Shown one piece after another: positions 6,211-13,899 of a stretch of 13,918 nucleotides of DNA. How positions within the stretch are numbered: the stretch's first letter is position 1; each line of letters opens with the position of its first letter. The stretch is from a bacterium (GTDB lineage Bacteria; Chloroflexota; Dormibacteria; UBA8260; Bog-877), in the NCBI GenBank assembly GCA_021791345.1, contig JAJYWT010000105.1:1-13918 (forward strand), read 5' to 3'. Under the pieces are notes generated by a model, which was given only the letters and a program-made list of their open reading frames with translations, was not told the DNA's origin and made no database searches. The translations under genes were made by a program, and so were the position numbers.

Positions 6211-7074
6211 GTGGCTGATGTCACTGAGCACCAGAAGCCCAAGGTGGAGGCGGTGGAAGAGGCCATCCAGCTGGCCCTCTCGTTTCGTTGGGCGGAGGCC
6301 GAGGCCGCCAACCGGGACCTCCTGGAGCGTTTCGGTCCGGACCCGGACGCGCAGAACCGGCTCGGCAAGGCGCTCATGGAGCTGGGCCGGCTGCGTGAGG
6401 CCCAGGAGGCATATCGCAAGACCCTCGAGCTCAGTCCCAGCAACCCGATCGCCCGCCGTCAGCTGGCCAAGCTGGAGGCAACGGCTCTGGAGCCGGCGGT
6501 GTCGCCCGGCGGGGTGCCGACCCTGGATGCGAAGTTCTTCACCGAGGAACCGGGGAAGACCACCATCACCAAGCTGATCCAGGACGGGGACGGGGTGCCT
6601 CCGGCGGTTTTGCCCGGAGATCCCGTGGAGCTGGTCCTGGGCCAGACCGACGTCAGGGTCCGCAGTGCCCGGGGCGCCGATCTCGGCTCGTTGGAGCCGC
6701 GGCTGGCCCAGCGGATCATCCGCCTCACAGAGGGGGGGAATCAGTACGCCGGGGCGGTCACCCATGTGGATCAGTCGGGGGTTCAGGTGATCGTGCGCGA
6801 GACCTTCCAGGCCGCGGCCATGGCAGGCACCGTCTCCTTCCCCAGCCGCAAGGCGAAGGAGGTCGACTACCGCCCGTACGCCAAGGAGTCGGTGCGTCCG
6901 CGGGAGGCTGATGCCTCGGCCCTGCTGGCGGACGACGAGGACGACGACGATGTGCCCTCTCGGCCGAGCCGGGTGGCGGTCGATGTCGACGACGGATTCA
7001 CGGAATTCTCGGACCTCGACGACTCGGATGACGCCGTCGACGAAGATCTGGAGGAGGATCCGGAGGAGTTCTGA
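6211..7074 (+). CDS. tetratricopeptide-repeat protein with conserved middle domain and acidic tail
   Basis: The product is a 287-aa soluble protein of unknown function. Residues about 10-92 form TPR-like helices (EAEAANRDLLERFG, then LGKALMELGRLREAQEAYRKTLELSPSNPIARRQL). A middle domain (105-210) contains LDAKFFTEEPGKTTITKLI, then probable beta strands VELVLGQTDVRVRSARGADLGSLEPRLAQRIIRL and AVTHVDQSGVQVIVRE. The pattern of a G-x-LEPRLAQ strand-helix has some similarity to HIRAN-like domains, but this is unproven. The tail (240-287) is extremely acidic (DDEDDDD, then DLDDSDDAVDEDLEEDPEEF). AAGGAGG ends directly before an ATG at 6199, too close to use. The GTG at 6211 has 12-nt spacing and is preferred, though the ATG is possible. 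The gene is divergent from parA. The TPR part suggests protein binding. Confidence 0.83.
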   Translation: MADVTEHQKPKVEAVEEAIQLALSFRWAEAEAANRDLLERFGPDPDAQNRLGKALMELGRLREAQEAYRKTLELSPSNPIARRQLAKLEATALEPAVSPGGVPTLDAKFFTEEPGKTTITKLIQDGDGVPPAVLPGDPVELVLGQTDVRVRSARGADLGSLEPRLAQRIIRLTEGGNQYAGAVTHVDQSGVQVIVRETFQAAAMAGTVSFPSRKAKEVDYRPYAKESVRPREADASALLADDEDDDDVPSRPSRVAVDVDDGFTEFSDLDDSDDAVDEDLEEDPEEF

Positions 7075-7095
7075 CCGGAGCTCCTTCGCGCCGGC

Positions 7096-7596
7096 TCAGT
7101 CGACTCGGCCCAGGTCCGGCTCCGGGGGGGCGAGCAGACTTCGCTCGAAGCAGGTCCGCAGGACCACCGAGGAGCGGCTCGACAGTCCGGGGTGCCGGTC
7201 CCGCAGGCGAGCCAGGAAGTCCGCCAGCTCCGCGGTGGAGCCCACCCTCACCTTGGCCACATAGCAGTCCTCGCCCGCCACCTCGTGGAGTTCGGTGACG
7301 CTGGGCTCGCCGGCGAGGTCCGCCTCCAGCCGCTCGCGGGAGTCGCGGTCCCCATCCAGGCGCAGGAATACCAGCGCGGCGGTGCCCGCGCCCACGCTCT
7401 CCGGGTCGACCTGCGCCGTGTATCCGCGGATGACCCCCGCTGCCTCCAGCTTGTGGATGCGCTCATGCACCGCCGGAGCCGACAGCCCCACCTGCTCTCC
7501 CAAGGCCGCCAGAGTGAGCCGCCCGCTGCCGGCGAGCGCCCGCAGCAGGGTCCGGTCGATCCGATCCAACTCCGGGAACTTCGCTGAAGATTTCAC
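7096..7596 (-). CDS. Lrp/AsnC-family transcriptional regulator
   Basis: The 166-aa product has the standard Lrp layout. An N-terminal winged helix-turn-helix (about 9-60) includes LDRIDRTLLRALAGSGRLTLAALGEQVGLSAPAVHERIHKLEAAGVIRGYTA when read in pieces, followed by a RAM ligand-binding domain (about 65-150) with VTELHEVAGEDCYVAKV. Such regulators sense amino acids or related small molecules and often control a neighbouring transporter. The GTG start at 7596 has GGAG at 5-nt spacing. The gene converges on the TPR gene (21 nt between stops) and is divergent from the EamA exporter, with only a short AT-rich spacer between them. That arrangement predicts regulation of the exporter and of itself. 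The effector cannot be told from sequence. Confidence 0.93.
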   Translation of the reverse strand: MKSSAKFPELDRIDRTLLRALAGSGRLTLAALGEQVGLSAPAVHERIHKLEAAGVIRGYTAQVDPESVGAGTAALVFLRLDGDRDSRERLEADLAGEPSVTELHEVAGEDCYVAKVRVGSTAELADFLARLRDRHPGLSSRSSVVLRTCFERSLLAPPEPDLGRVD

Positions 7597-7670
7597 GGTT
7601 GCTCCACTAAACTAGGACAATAATCTTAAGTCTTCGTTCGGCTATGGGGGCCTCGATCAAGGTGGGTGAT
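7597..7670. promoter_or_regulatory. divergent Lrp-exporter promoter region
   Basis: This spacer is distinctly AT-rich for the window. It contains AATAAT (7619-7624), 5 of 6 matches to a -10 element for the plus strand, followed by a CTTAAG palindrome. Short AT-rich palindromes of this kind are plausible Lrp-family binding sites. No clear -35 box is seen (TTGCTC lies only 14 nt upstream). AAGGTGG at 7659-7665 is the probable ribosome binding site for the exporter, which decides its start at 7671. Confidence 0.45.
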
Positions 7671-8603
7671 ATGGCGGCGGGGCGGAGTCACCTCCGCGGC
7701 TGGATGGCCCTGGTGGTGGTCTACTTCGTCTGGGGATCGACCTTCACCGGCATCCAGGTGGCGATCCGAGCCGTCCCCCCACTGCTGATGGCCGGCACCC
7801 GCTACCTGCTGGCAGGGCTCCTGCTCTATCTCTGGGTTGCCCGCCGCCGCCGCTGGCGGCCGCCGGCTTGGCGCGAACTGAGGGGGGCCGGGTTGGTTGG
7901 CCTGCTCCTCCTGCTGGGCGGCAACGGCCTGGTGAGCTGGGCCGAGCTCAGGGTCCCCTCCGGGCTGGCCGCCCTGATCATCGCCACCGTGCCCCTCTGG
8001 ATGGCCGTGCTGGGGATCCTGTTCTGGAGGCGACCCTCCCCCGGGCGGGTGGGGTGGCTCGGGGTCCTGGTCGGCCTGGTGGGGGTGGCGGTGCTCGCGG
8101 ACCCGGTGGGAGGCGGCCATCTGAATCCTCTATCCACCTTGGCCTTGCTGTTGGCGGCGTTGCTCTGGGCGATGGGGTCCCTCTACTCCCAGCGGGCTCC
8201 GATGCCGGCTGACATCTTTCTGGCGTCGGCCGTGGAAATGATCGTAGGTGGGGTGGGGCTGGTCGTGGCCGCGGTTGCAACCGGTGAGCCGGGGACGGTC
8301 CACCTCGCCCACCTGGGAGGGGCGCCGTTGGTCGCTTACCTGTGGCTGGTCCTGGGCGGGTCGATCCTGGGATACACCTGCTACGTCTACGCGCTCAAGT
8401 CGCTGCCGACCCCGACCGTGGCGACCTACGCCTACGTCAACCCGGTGGTGGCGCTGGGGCTCGGTTTTTTCATCCTCGGTCAGGGCCTCTCGCCCGCCAG
8501 CGCGGTGGCGGCGGCCCTGATCACCCTGGGGGTGGTGCTGATGGTGAGCGGGCCGCGTCTGGCGGACCGCCGCCGCCGGCTGGCCGCGGCCGGATCGGTG
8601 TGA
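7671..8603 (+). CDS. EamA-family (DMT superfamily) permease, likely metabolite exporter
   Basis: The 310-aa product is an integral membrane protein with about ten hydrophobic segments arranged as two EamA repeats. The first begins with VVVYFVWGSTFTGIQVAIR, and the second spans LALLLAALLWAMGSLYSQR to the C-terminus with the typical YALKSLPTPTVATYAYVNPV region. Related proteins of the YedA/RhaT group export amino acids or other small metabolites, and substrate cannot be read from sequence. The ATG at 7671 is chosen over the one at 7644 because AAGGTGG stands 5 nt upstream, whereas the earlier ATG has no ribosome binding site. Divergence from an Lrp-type regulator suggests an amino-acid substrate. 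It converges on the GNAT gene with seven bases between stops. Confidence 0.92.
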   Translation: MAAGRSHLRGWMALVVVYFVWGSTFTGIQVAIRAVPPLLMAGTRYLLAGLLLYLWVARRRRWRPPAWRELRGAGLVGLLLLLGGNGLVSWAELRVPSGLAALIIATVPLWMAVLGILFWRRPSPGRVGWLGVLVGLVGVAVLADPVGGGHLNPLSTLALLLAALLWAMGSLYSQRAPMPADIFLASAVEMIVGGVGLVVAAVATGEPGTVHLAHLGGAPLVAYLWLVLGGSILGYTCYVYALKSLPTPTVATYAYVNPVVALGLGFFILGQGLSPASAVAAALITLGVVLMVSGPRLADRRRRLAAAGSV

Positions 8604-8610
8604 GCCGCGC

Positions 8611-9483
8611 TCAGAAGAGGACCGAGCGCATCGTGCCGACGCGTCGGAAGCCGACCCGCTCGTAGACCCTGATGGCGCCGAGGTTGAAGTCGTTGACGAA
8701 CAGCGTGATCGCCTGGGAGTCGGCCAGCAACCGCCCACACAGGGTGGCCATCCCCCGGGTCCCCAAGCCCTGGTGGCGACGGTCGGGCCGGGTCCACACG
8801 CCCTGCAGCTGCACCGCCTCGGCGGTGACCGCGGCACACTCTGCCTTGAACACGATCCGGCCGTCTTCAACCCAGATGTGGATCCACCCCCGCCGAATCA
8901 GGGTGCGGACCCGCTGGCGGTAGCCGTCCGGATCCGACCTCATCGGGTCGAACCCGACCTCCTCCAGGTGCATCGCGGCCCCGGCGGTCAGCACCTGGTC
9001 GAAGTCATCCAGGGTCGCTGGCCGCATTGGGGCGGGCTCGCCGACATCGACCAGCTCGGCTGTCGTGACGGCGTAGTGCGGCTGCTCCGCCCGCAGCAGC
9101 CGCGGGGTTCGGAGCTCCCCTCCCAGCCGCTCCTGCAGCGAGGCGATCTGGTCCCGCGGGCCCACCAGGAGTTGGATCAGGTGGGCCCGCGGACGCAGCG
9201 CGTCCGCCAGCGCCGCCAGGTCCCGGGAGCAGGGTGCCCACGGGACCACCAGCGGCCCGATGAGGGCGGCGGCCGAGATCGCCCCCGGCTCCTCAGGGTG
9301 CTCGACGCCGTAGATTGCTCCCTGGCGCAGCGCCCCGTGGCGCAGTTCACTGCGAAGGTAGACGTTGTCGAGCGGCGCCCTCCCGAGGCACTCCTCCAGC
9401 GCCACCAGATCCGCCGCCCGGAGCTGCCGCACCCGGGGACGGCGATCACCTCCCCGCCTCAGCACGCCTGGAATTATGACCAC
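8611..9483 (-). CDS. GNAT acetyltransferase with N-terminal DUF4081-like domain
   Basis: The 290-aa product has two parts. The C-terminal half is a GNAT domain: GRIVFKAECAAVT, QLQGVWTRPD and the acetyl-CoA loop RRHQGLG (235-241), followed by LFVNDFNLGAIRVYERVGF and a VGTMRSVLF ending. The N-terminal half (about 18-150) starts with a RAADLVALEECLGRAPLDNVYL segment that resembles the DUF4081 domain found with GNATs in actinobacteria. The assignment rests on pattern memory. The acyl acceptor is unknown. The GTG at 9483 has GGAG about 10 nt upstream; two GTG codons shortly downstream are alternatives. A longer in-frame reading upstream would run antisense through argC and is rejected. The gene is divergent from argC across 57 nt, so the promoters must be very close. 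Confidence 0.87.
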   Translation of the reverse strand: MVIIPGVLRRGGDRRPRVRQLRAADLVALEECLGRAPLDNVYLRSELRHGALRQGAIYGVEHPEEPGAISAAALIGPLVVPWAPCSRDLAALADALRPRAHLIQLLVGPRDQIASLQERLGGELRTPRLLRAEQPHYAVTTAELVDVGEPAPMRPATLDDFDQVLTAGAAMHLEEVGFDPMRSDPDGYRQRVRTLIRRGWIHIWVEDGRIVFKAECAAVTAEAVQLQGVWTRPDRRHQGLGTRGMATLCGRLLADSQAITLFVNDFNLGAIRVYERVGFRRVGTMRSVLF

Positions 9484-9516
9484 GCGATGGCGGCTCCAGC
9501 ATCCATGCACCGCGGC

Positions 9517-9528
9517 GCATAAATATGC
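9517..9528. promoter_or_regulatory. perfect palindrome upstream of argC, possible operator
   Basis: GCATAAATATGC is a perfect inverted repeat with 5-bp arms and an AA centre, in the 57-nt spacer between the divergent GNAT gene and argC. Its AT-rich core resembles the general shape of ARG-box half-sites, but it does not match the consensus closely. It ends 12 nt before the argC start, so binding there could block argC transcription. It may instead be part of a promoter: CATAAA matches a -10 element at 4 of 6 positions, without a clear -35. Confidence 0.35.
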
Positions 9529-9540
9529 AAGAATGACGCG

Positions 9541-10578
9541 GTGTCCAGCACGAGTCGCGGAACCTCCCGCCTGCGGGTGGCGGTGGCGGGTGGCACCGGC
9601 TATGCCGGGGCGGGGTTGGTGGCGCTGCTGGAGCGCCACCCCGCGGTCGAACTGGTCGAGGTCTCGTCCCGAACCCAGGCCGGCCGCCGCCACTCGGAGG
9701 TCTACCCGGGATCGGAGTGTGATCTCACGCTCGGCGACGAGGTCGACGGCGCCGCGTGCGACGCTGTGGTGGCGGCCCTTCCCGCTCGCGAGTCGGCCGG
9801 GCGCGCGTCCCGCTGGCTCAGCCACGGTGCGGTGGTGATCGACGTGGGCCCGGACTTCCGGCTGCGCGACCCAGCGCTGTATCAGCTCTGGTACGGCGCC
9901 GAGCATCCCCGCCCCGACCTCCTGGCCGAGGCCGTCCTGGCCCTGCCTGAGCTCCAGCCCGGCCCGATCGCCACGGCGCGACTGATCGCCCTACCTGGCT
10001 GTTTCTCCACCGCGGCCATCCTCGGGTGCGGGCCGGCGGTCACGGAGCAGCTGGTCGAGCCGGAAGTTCTGGTGGATGCCAAGAGCGGAATCAGCGGGGC
10101 CGGGCGGCAGGCGGGGTCAGACTACCTGTTCGCGGAGGTGGCGGAGACGGTGCGCGCATATGCCGTCGGCGGCCACCGGCACCGCCCGGAGATGGAGCAG
10201 GCGTTCTCGGGACTGGCGCCAGGAGAGTGGGCCGTGACCTTCGTGCCGCATCTGGTGCCGATGGCTCGCGGGATCGCGGCCACCTGCTACCTGCGCCCGC
10301 GTCCCGGCGTCGGGTTGGAGTCGCTTCGGGACGCCTACCGAAGCTGGTACGGCGACCAGCCCTTCATGCGGCTGGGCGAGCAGGCTCCCTCCAGCAAGCT
10401 GGCGTCGGGCACCAACCTGTGCTACCTGAGCCTCCACCAACAGGCGACCACGGTCGTGGTCTGCGCGGTGCTGGACAACCTGGGCCGGGGGGCCGCCTCC
10501 CAGGCCGTGCAGGTGCTGAACCAGCGCTTCGGCCTGGAGCCGACCGCGGGGCTGGAGCCAGAACCGAGGTGGCCATGA
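9541..10578 (+). CDS. argC: N-acetyl-gamma-glutamyl-phosphate reductase
   Basis: The 345-aa product reduces N-acetylglutamyl phosphate to the semialdehyde with NADPH, the third step of ornithine synthesis. Seen are the nucleotide-binding GGTGYAG (17-23), the catalytic cysteine 154 in ALPGCFSTAA, DAKSGISGAGR (179-189), the GGHRHRPEMEQ motif (210-220), and FVPHLVPMARGI. Length is normal. Around the cysteine, the common PGCYPT reads PGCFST here, a mild departure. The GTG start at 9541 has no clear ribosome binding site and little room for a leader, so leaderless or near-leaderless initiation is possible. It is the first gene of the operon, and its stop overlaps the argJ start by four bases (ATGA). 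Confidence 0.95.
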   Translation: MSSTSRGTSRLRVAVAGGTGYAGAGLVALLERHPAVELVEVSSRTQAGRRHSEVYPGSECDLTLGDEVDGAACDAVVAALPARESAGRASRWLSHGAVVIDVGPDFRLRDPALYQLWYGAEHPRPDLLAEAVLALPELQPGPIATARLIALPGCFSTAAILGCGPAVTEQLVEPEVLVDAKSGISGAGRQAGSDYLFAEVAETVRAYAVGGHRHRPEMEQAFSGLAPGEWAVTFVPHLVPMARGIAATCYLRPRPGVGLESLRDAYRSWYGDQPFMRLGEQAPSSKLASGTNLCYLSLHQQATTVVVCAVLDNLGRGAASQAVQVLNQRFGLEPTAGLEPEPRWP

Positions 10579-11801
10579 CCGATTCGGCCGCTGAGCTGGC
10601 GCCGGTCCTGGGCGGGGTGACCGCGGCGAAGGGGTTCTCGGCCGGAGCCGCTGCCGCCGACGTCCGCGGCGACGGATCCTCTCGGCTCGACGTGGCCCTT
10701 ATCGTCAGCGACCGTCCGGCCGCCGCAGCCGGGGTCTTCACGACCAACTTGGTCAAGGCGGCCCCCGTCGCGATCAGCCAGCTGCATGTCAAGCGGGGGC
10801 TGGCCCGCGCGATCGTCGTCAACAGCGGCAACGCCAACGCCTGCACGGGTGCCCGGGGGCTGGGCGATGCCCTGCGGATGGCCCAGGCCGCGGCGGACGC
10901 CGTCGACTGTCCCCCCCAGGAGGTGCTGGTCGCCTCCACCGGGGTGATCGGCAGGATCATGCCGGTGGACCGCATCCTGGCCGGTATCACCTTAGCCGCG
11001 ACCTCCCTCGGCCCCCACGGCGACCGGGCGGCGCAGGCCATCATGACCACCGACACCTACCCCAAGCAGGCCGCGGTGAGCTTTGCGCTCGGCGGCGTCG
11101 ACCACGTGGTCGGGGCGGTCGCCAAGGGGTCCGGGATGATCCACCCGGAGATGGCCACGATGCTGGCGTTCGTGACCACCGATGCCCGGGTGGACCCCGC
11201 CCTGGCCCGGATCTCGCTCGCCCAGTCGGTGCGACGCACCTTCAACCGGATCAGCGTCGACGGCGACACCAGCACCAACGACTGCTGCTTTCTGCTGGCC
11301 AACGGCGCCGCGGGGGGGCCGGAGATCCGGCCCGACACGGCGGATGCGGAGCGGCTGACCCGGGCGCTGGACACGGTGCTGTGGTCACTGGCGGAGCAGA
11401 TCGTGGCCGACGGGGAGGGGGCGACCAGGACCTTCTCGGTCCGCGTCCTCGGGGCGATCGACGAGCAGCAGGCGCTGCGTGCCGCCCGCACGGTGACCAG
11501 CTCCCCCCTGGTGAAGACCGCGATCCACGGTGGCGACCCCAACTGGGGACGGATCCTGGCAGCGGTGGGCCGCTCCGGAGTGGAGCTGGCGCTCGACCGC
11601 TGCCGCCTTGCCATCGCGGGTGAGGAGCTCTTTGCCAGGGGTCAGGTGGTGGAGGGCGCGGTCGAGAGGGTGGCTCCGCGGCTGCTGCAACCGCGTGTGG
11701 CGGTTGAGATCAACCTGGGGGTCGGGGACGCCGAGGCGACCGCGCTCGGCTGCGACCTGACCGCCGACTATGTGAGGATCAATGCCGACTACTCCACCTG
11801 A
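10575..11801 (+). CDS. argJ: ornithine acetyltransferase / possibly also N-acetylglutamate synthase
   Basis: The 408-aa product transfers the acetyl group from N-acetylornithine to glutamate, giving ornithine and recycling acetylglutamate. It belongs to the Ntn-type self-cleaving family. The cleavage site KGSGMIHPEMATML is present, with the nucleophile Thr195 after Ala194. Other motifs are NSGNANACTG (83-92), STGVIGRIMP (121-130) and GGDPNWGRI. The ATG at 10575 has GAGG-type pairing upstream and overlaps the argC stop; the same frame is open farther upstream inside argC but shows no family residues. Whether it also uses acetyl-CoA (bifunctional) cannot be judged from sequence. It overlaps argB by 20 nt. 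Confidence 0.95.
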   Translation: MTDSAAELAPVLGGVTAAKGFSAGAAAADVRGDGSSRLDVALIVSDRPAAAAGVFTTNLVKAAPVAISQLHVKRGLARAIVVNSGNANACTGARGLGDALRMAQAAADAVDCPPQEVLVASTGVIGRIMPVDRILAGITLAATSLGPHGDRAAQAIMTTDTYPKQAAVSFALGGVDHVVGAVAKGSGMIHPEMATMLAFVTTDARVDPALARISLAQSVRRTFNRISVDGDTSTNDCCFLLANGAAGGPEIRPDTADAERLTRALDTVLWSLAEQIVADGEGATRTFSVRVLGAIDEQQALRAARTVTSSPLVKTAIHGGDPNWGRILAAVGRSGVELALDRCRLAIAGEELFARGQVVEGAVERVAPRLLQPRVAVEINLGVGDAEATALGCDLTADYVRINADYST

Positions 11802-12681
11802 CGCCACCGAGTCGCTGCCGTTCGCCCTGCGCGCCCAGGTCCTGGTCGAGGCGCTGCCGTACATCCGCCGCTTCCATGGCGCTCTGCTGGTGGTCAAGCT
11901 GGGAGGCGCCGCGATGGAGGACCCGCAGCGGCGCGAGGCCGTGCTCCAGGATCTGGTGCTGCTGCGCTTCGTCGGGATGCGGCCGGTGCTGGTGCACGGG
12001 GGCGGGCGCGAGATCACGGCGATGGCCGCCGCGCTGGGGCTCGACACCCGCTTCGTCGACGGCTTGCGGGTCACCGACGAACGCACCATGGAGGTCGCCA
12101 AGATGGTGCTGACCGGCAAGATCAGCCCGGAGCTGGTGACCACGATCCATCGCCTGGGCGGCCGGGCCATGGGGCTCTCGGGCGAGGACGGCCCGACGCT
12201 GCTGGTGACGCGCCGGCTGGGCCCAGGTGGTGAGGACCTGGGTTGGGTCGGGGACGTCGCCGAGGTCAATCCCGAGCCGGTGCTGGCGCTGACCGAACGG
12301 GGCCTGATCCCGGTCGTGGCCTCGATCGGGCTCGGTTACGACGGCCGCAGCTACAACGTCAACGCGGACACGGTGGCGGCCGCCCTGGCGGTCGCGCTGC
12401 CCGCGACCAAGTTGATCATGCTGACGGACGTTGCGGGCGTTCGGGGGGCGGCGGGGGAGCTGCTGAGCCGGCTCTCGATTGCGGAAGCGGAGGAGCTGGT
12501 GAGGGCGGGGGTGGCGCAGGACGGGATGATCCCCAAGCTGCGGGCCGCGGGCCAGGCGGCCCGGGCGGGGGTGGCGGTTCACGTGGTGGATGGACGGGAG
12601 CCCCACTCGATCCTGCTCGAGCTGCTGACCGAGGCGGGAGTCGGCACCATGATCGACCCCGCGCCCAGCACCGATGACTGA
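11782..12681 (+). CDS. argB: acetylglutamate kinase
   Basis: The 299-aa product phosphorylates N-acetylglutamate. It shows the amino-acid-kinase motifs VVKLGGAAM (37-45), LVHGGGREIT (69-78), YNVNADTVAAALA and LIMLTDVAGV, with GMIPKLRAA near the end. An N-terminal helix (FALRAQVLVEALPYIRRFHG, 14-33) precedes the kinase core. In known enzymes this extension supports hexamer formation and arginine feedback inhibition, so this is probably the regulated step; this is inference from family knowledge. The ATG at 11782 has GAGGA four to five nt upstream, and lies 20 nt inside argJ. No ATG or GTG that preserves the N-helix lies downstream. It overlaps argD by eight nt. Confidence 0.95.
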   Translation: MPTTPPDATESLPFALRAQVLVEALPYIRRFHGALLVVKLGGAAMEDPQRREAVLQDLVLLRFVGMRPVLVHGGGREITAMAAALGLDTRFVDGLRVTDERTMEVAKMVLTGKISPELVTTIHRLGGRAMGLSGEDGPTLLVTRRLGPGGEDLGWVGDVAEVNPEPVLALTERGLIPVVASIGLGYDGRSYNVNADTVAAALAVALPATKLIMLTDVAGVRGAAGELLSRLSIAEAEELVRAGVAQDGMIPKLRAAGQAARAGVAVHVVDGREPHSILLELLTEAGVGTMIDPAPSTDD

Positions 12682-13891
12682 GGACCGCGGCCTGGCGGCG
12701 CGGGAGGCGCGGGTGTTGTGCGGGACCTACCGCCGCCCCCCGCTGACCCTGGCCGCCGGTCATGGCTGCGTGGTGGTGACCGATGACGGACGCGAGCTTC
12801 TGGATCTGGTCGGAGGCATCGCCGTCAACGCCCTGGGCCACTGCCACCCCCAGGTGGTGGCGGCGGCCCAAACGCAGCTGAGCCGGCTCATGCACACCAG
12901 CAACCTCTATTACACCGCGCCCCAGGTGGAGCTGGCGGAGGCGCTGGTCGCCTCCGCGTTTCCGGGCCGGGTGTTCTGGTGCAACAGCGGGGCGGAGGCC
13001 AACGAAGCGGCGCTCAAGGTGGCGCGCAAGTGGGGCCGGCTGCACCGCTCCGGCGCCTTCACCGTGGTCACCTTGGAGGGCGCGTTTCACGGCCGCACGC
13101 TGGCGACTCTGGCCGCGACCGGCAACGCCCACTACAGCGACCCGTTCCGGCCTCTGCCGGAGGGCTTCCGGCAGGTGCCACGCGGCAGCCTCGAGGCGGT
13201 GGAGCGCGCCATCCAGGACGCCGAGCGGCCGGCGGTGGCGGTCCTGGTCGAGCCGATCCAGGGCGAGAGCGGGGTGAACCCGCTGGGCGCCGAGTACCTC
13301 ACCGGGCTGCGGGCCCTGTGCGACCGCCACTCGGTCCTTTTGATCCTGGACGAGGTCCAGACCGGCATGGGTCGGTGCGGCGCCATGTGGGCGCACCAGC
13401 TGGCGGGGGTCGTCCCGGACATCATGACCGCCGCCAAGGGGCTAGGGGGCGGGCTGCCGCTCGGGGCGATGCTGGTGTCGCCGGCGGCCGACTGCCTCGA
13501 GCCTGGCGATCACGGCAGCACCTTCGGCGGCAACCCGGTCTCCTGCGCCGCCGGCCTGGCGGCCCTTAGGGTGATCCAGGGGGAGCGCCTGCCCGCGCGG
13601 GCCGCCGTCGCCGGCGAGCAGTTCAAGGAGGGAATCCTGGAGCTCCGCTCGGTGGGCCTGCCGGTCGCCGAGGTGCGTGGCAGCGGTCTGCTCCTGGGGG
13701 TGGGCCTCTCGGCCCCCCTGGCACGGGAGATGGCGGCCGCCGCGATCGAGGAGGGGCTGCTGATCAACCCCATCGGCGACGCGACGATCCGGCTGGCTCC
13801 GCCGCTCGTCATCTCCGACGACGAGATCGCCCTCGCCTTGGCCGGGCTGCGCCGGAGCCTGGAGCGCGCGGTGGCGGAGCCCACCAATTGA
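12674..13891 (+). CDS. argD: acetylornithine aminotransferase
   Basis: The 405-aa product is a class III PLP aminotransferase. It interconverts N-acetylglutamate semialdehyde and N-acetylornithine with glutamate as amino donor. Seen are GGIAVNALGHCHP (47-59), NSGAEANEAALK (104-115), LDEVQTGMGR (225-234, Asp226 contacting the PLP ring nitrogen), and the Schiff-base Lys255 in TAAKGLGGGLPLGAM. A late STFGGNPVSCAA segment is also typical. Class III enzymes overlap in substrate, but operon position makes ArgD the best call. The ATG at 12674 overlaps argB by eight nt and has no strong ribosome binding site, suggesting coupling. Confidence 0.95.
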   Translation: MTEDRGLAAREARVLCGTYRRPPLTLAAGHGCVVVTDDGRELLDLVGGIAVNALGHCHPQVVAAAQTQLSRLMHTSNLYYTAPQVELAEALVASAFPGRVFWCNSGAEANEAALKVARKWGRLHRSGAFTVVTLEGAFHGRTLATLAATGNAHYSDPFRPLPEGFRQVPRGSLEAVERAIQDAERPAVAVLVEPIQGESGVNPLGAEYLTGLRALCDRHSVLLILDEVQTGMGRCGAMWAHQLAGVVPDIMTAAKGLGGGLPLGAMLVSPAADCLEPGDHGSTFGGNPVSCAAGLAALRVIQGERLPARAAVAGEQFKEGILELRSVGLPVAEVRGSGLLLGVGLSAPLAREMAAAAIEEGLLINPIGDATIRLAPPLVISDDEIALALAGLRRSLERAVAEPTN

Positions 13892-13899
13892 TCGCGCAG

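Noticed and set aside
4008..6218. Long plus-strand open frames (381 and 343 codons) opposite ylxP, the MBL gene, the 113-aa gene and parA
   Set aside because: They cross several genes with clear families on the other strand and have His/Gln/Asp-rich composition typical of antisense frames in GC-rich DNA.
7060..7100. Possible bidirectional terminator between the TPR and Lrp genes (AGGAG / CTCCT arms)
   Set aside because: The stem is only about 5 bp with a 12-nt loop and no U-tract, and could arise by chance.
9484..9906. In-frame upstream extension of the GNAT gene (to 9906)
   Set aside because: It runs antisense through argC, whose protein is firmly identified, and has no GNAT or DUF4081 residues.
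10026..10574. In-frame upstream extension of argJ inside argC
   Set aside because: The frame is open by chance; it lacks ArgJ family residues and the ATG at 10575 has the expected spacing and ATGA overlap.
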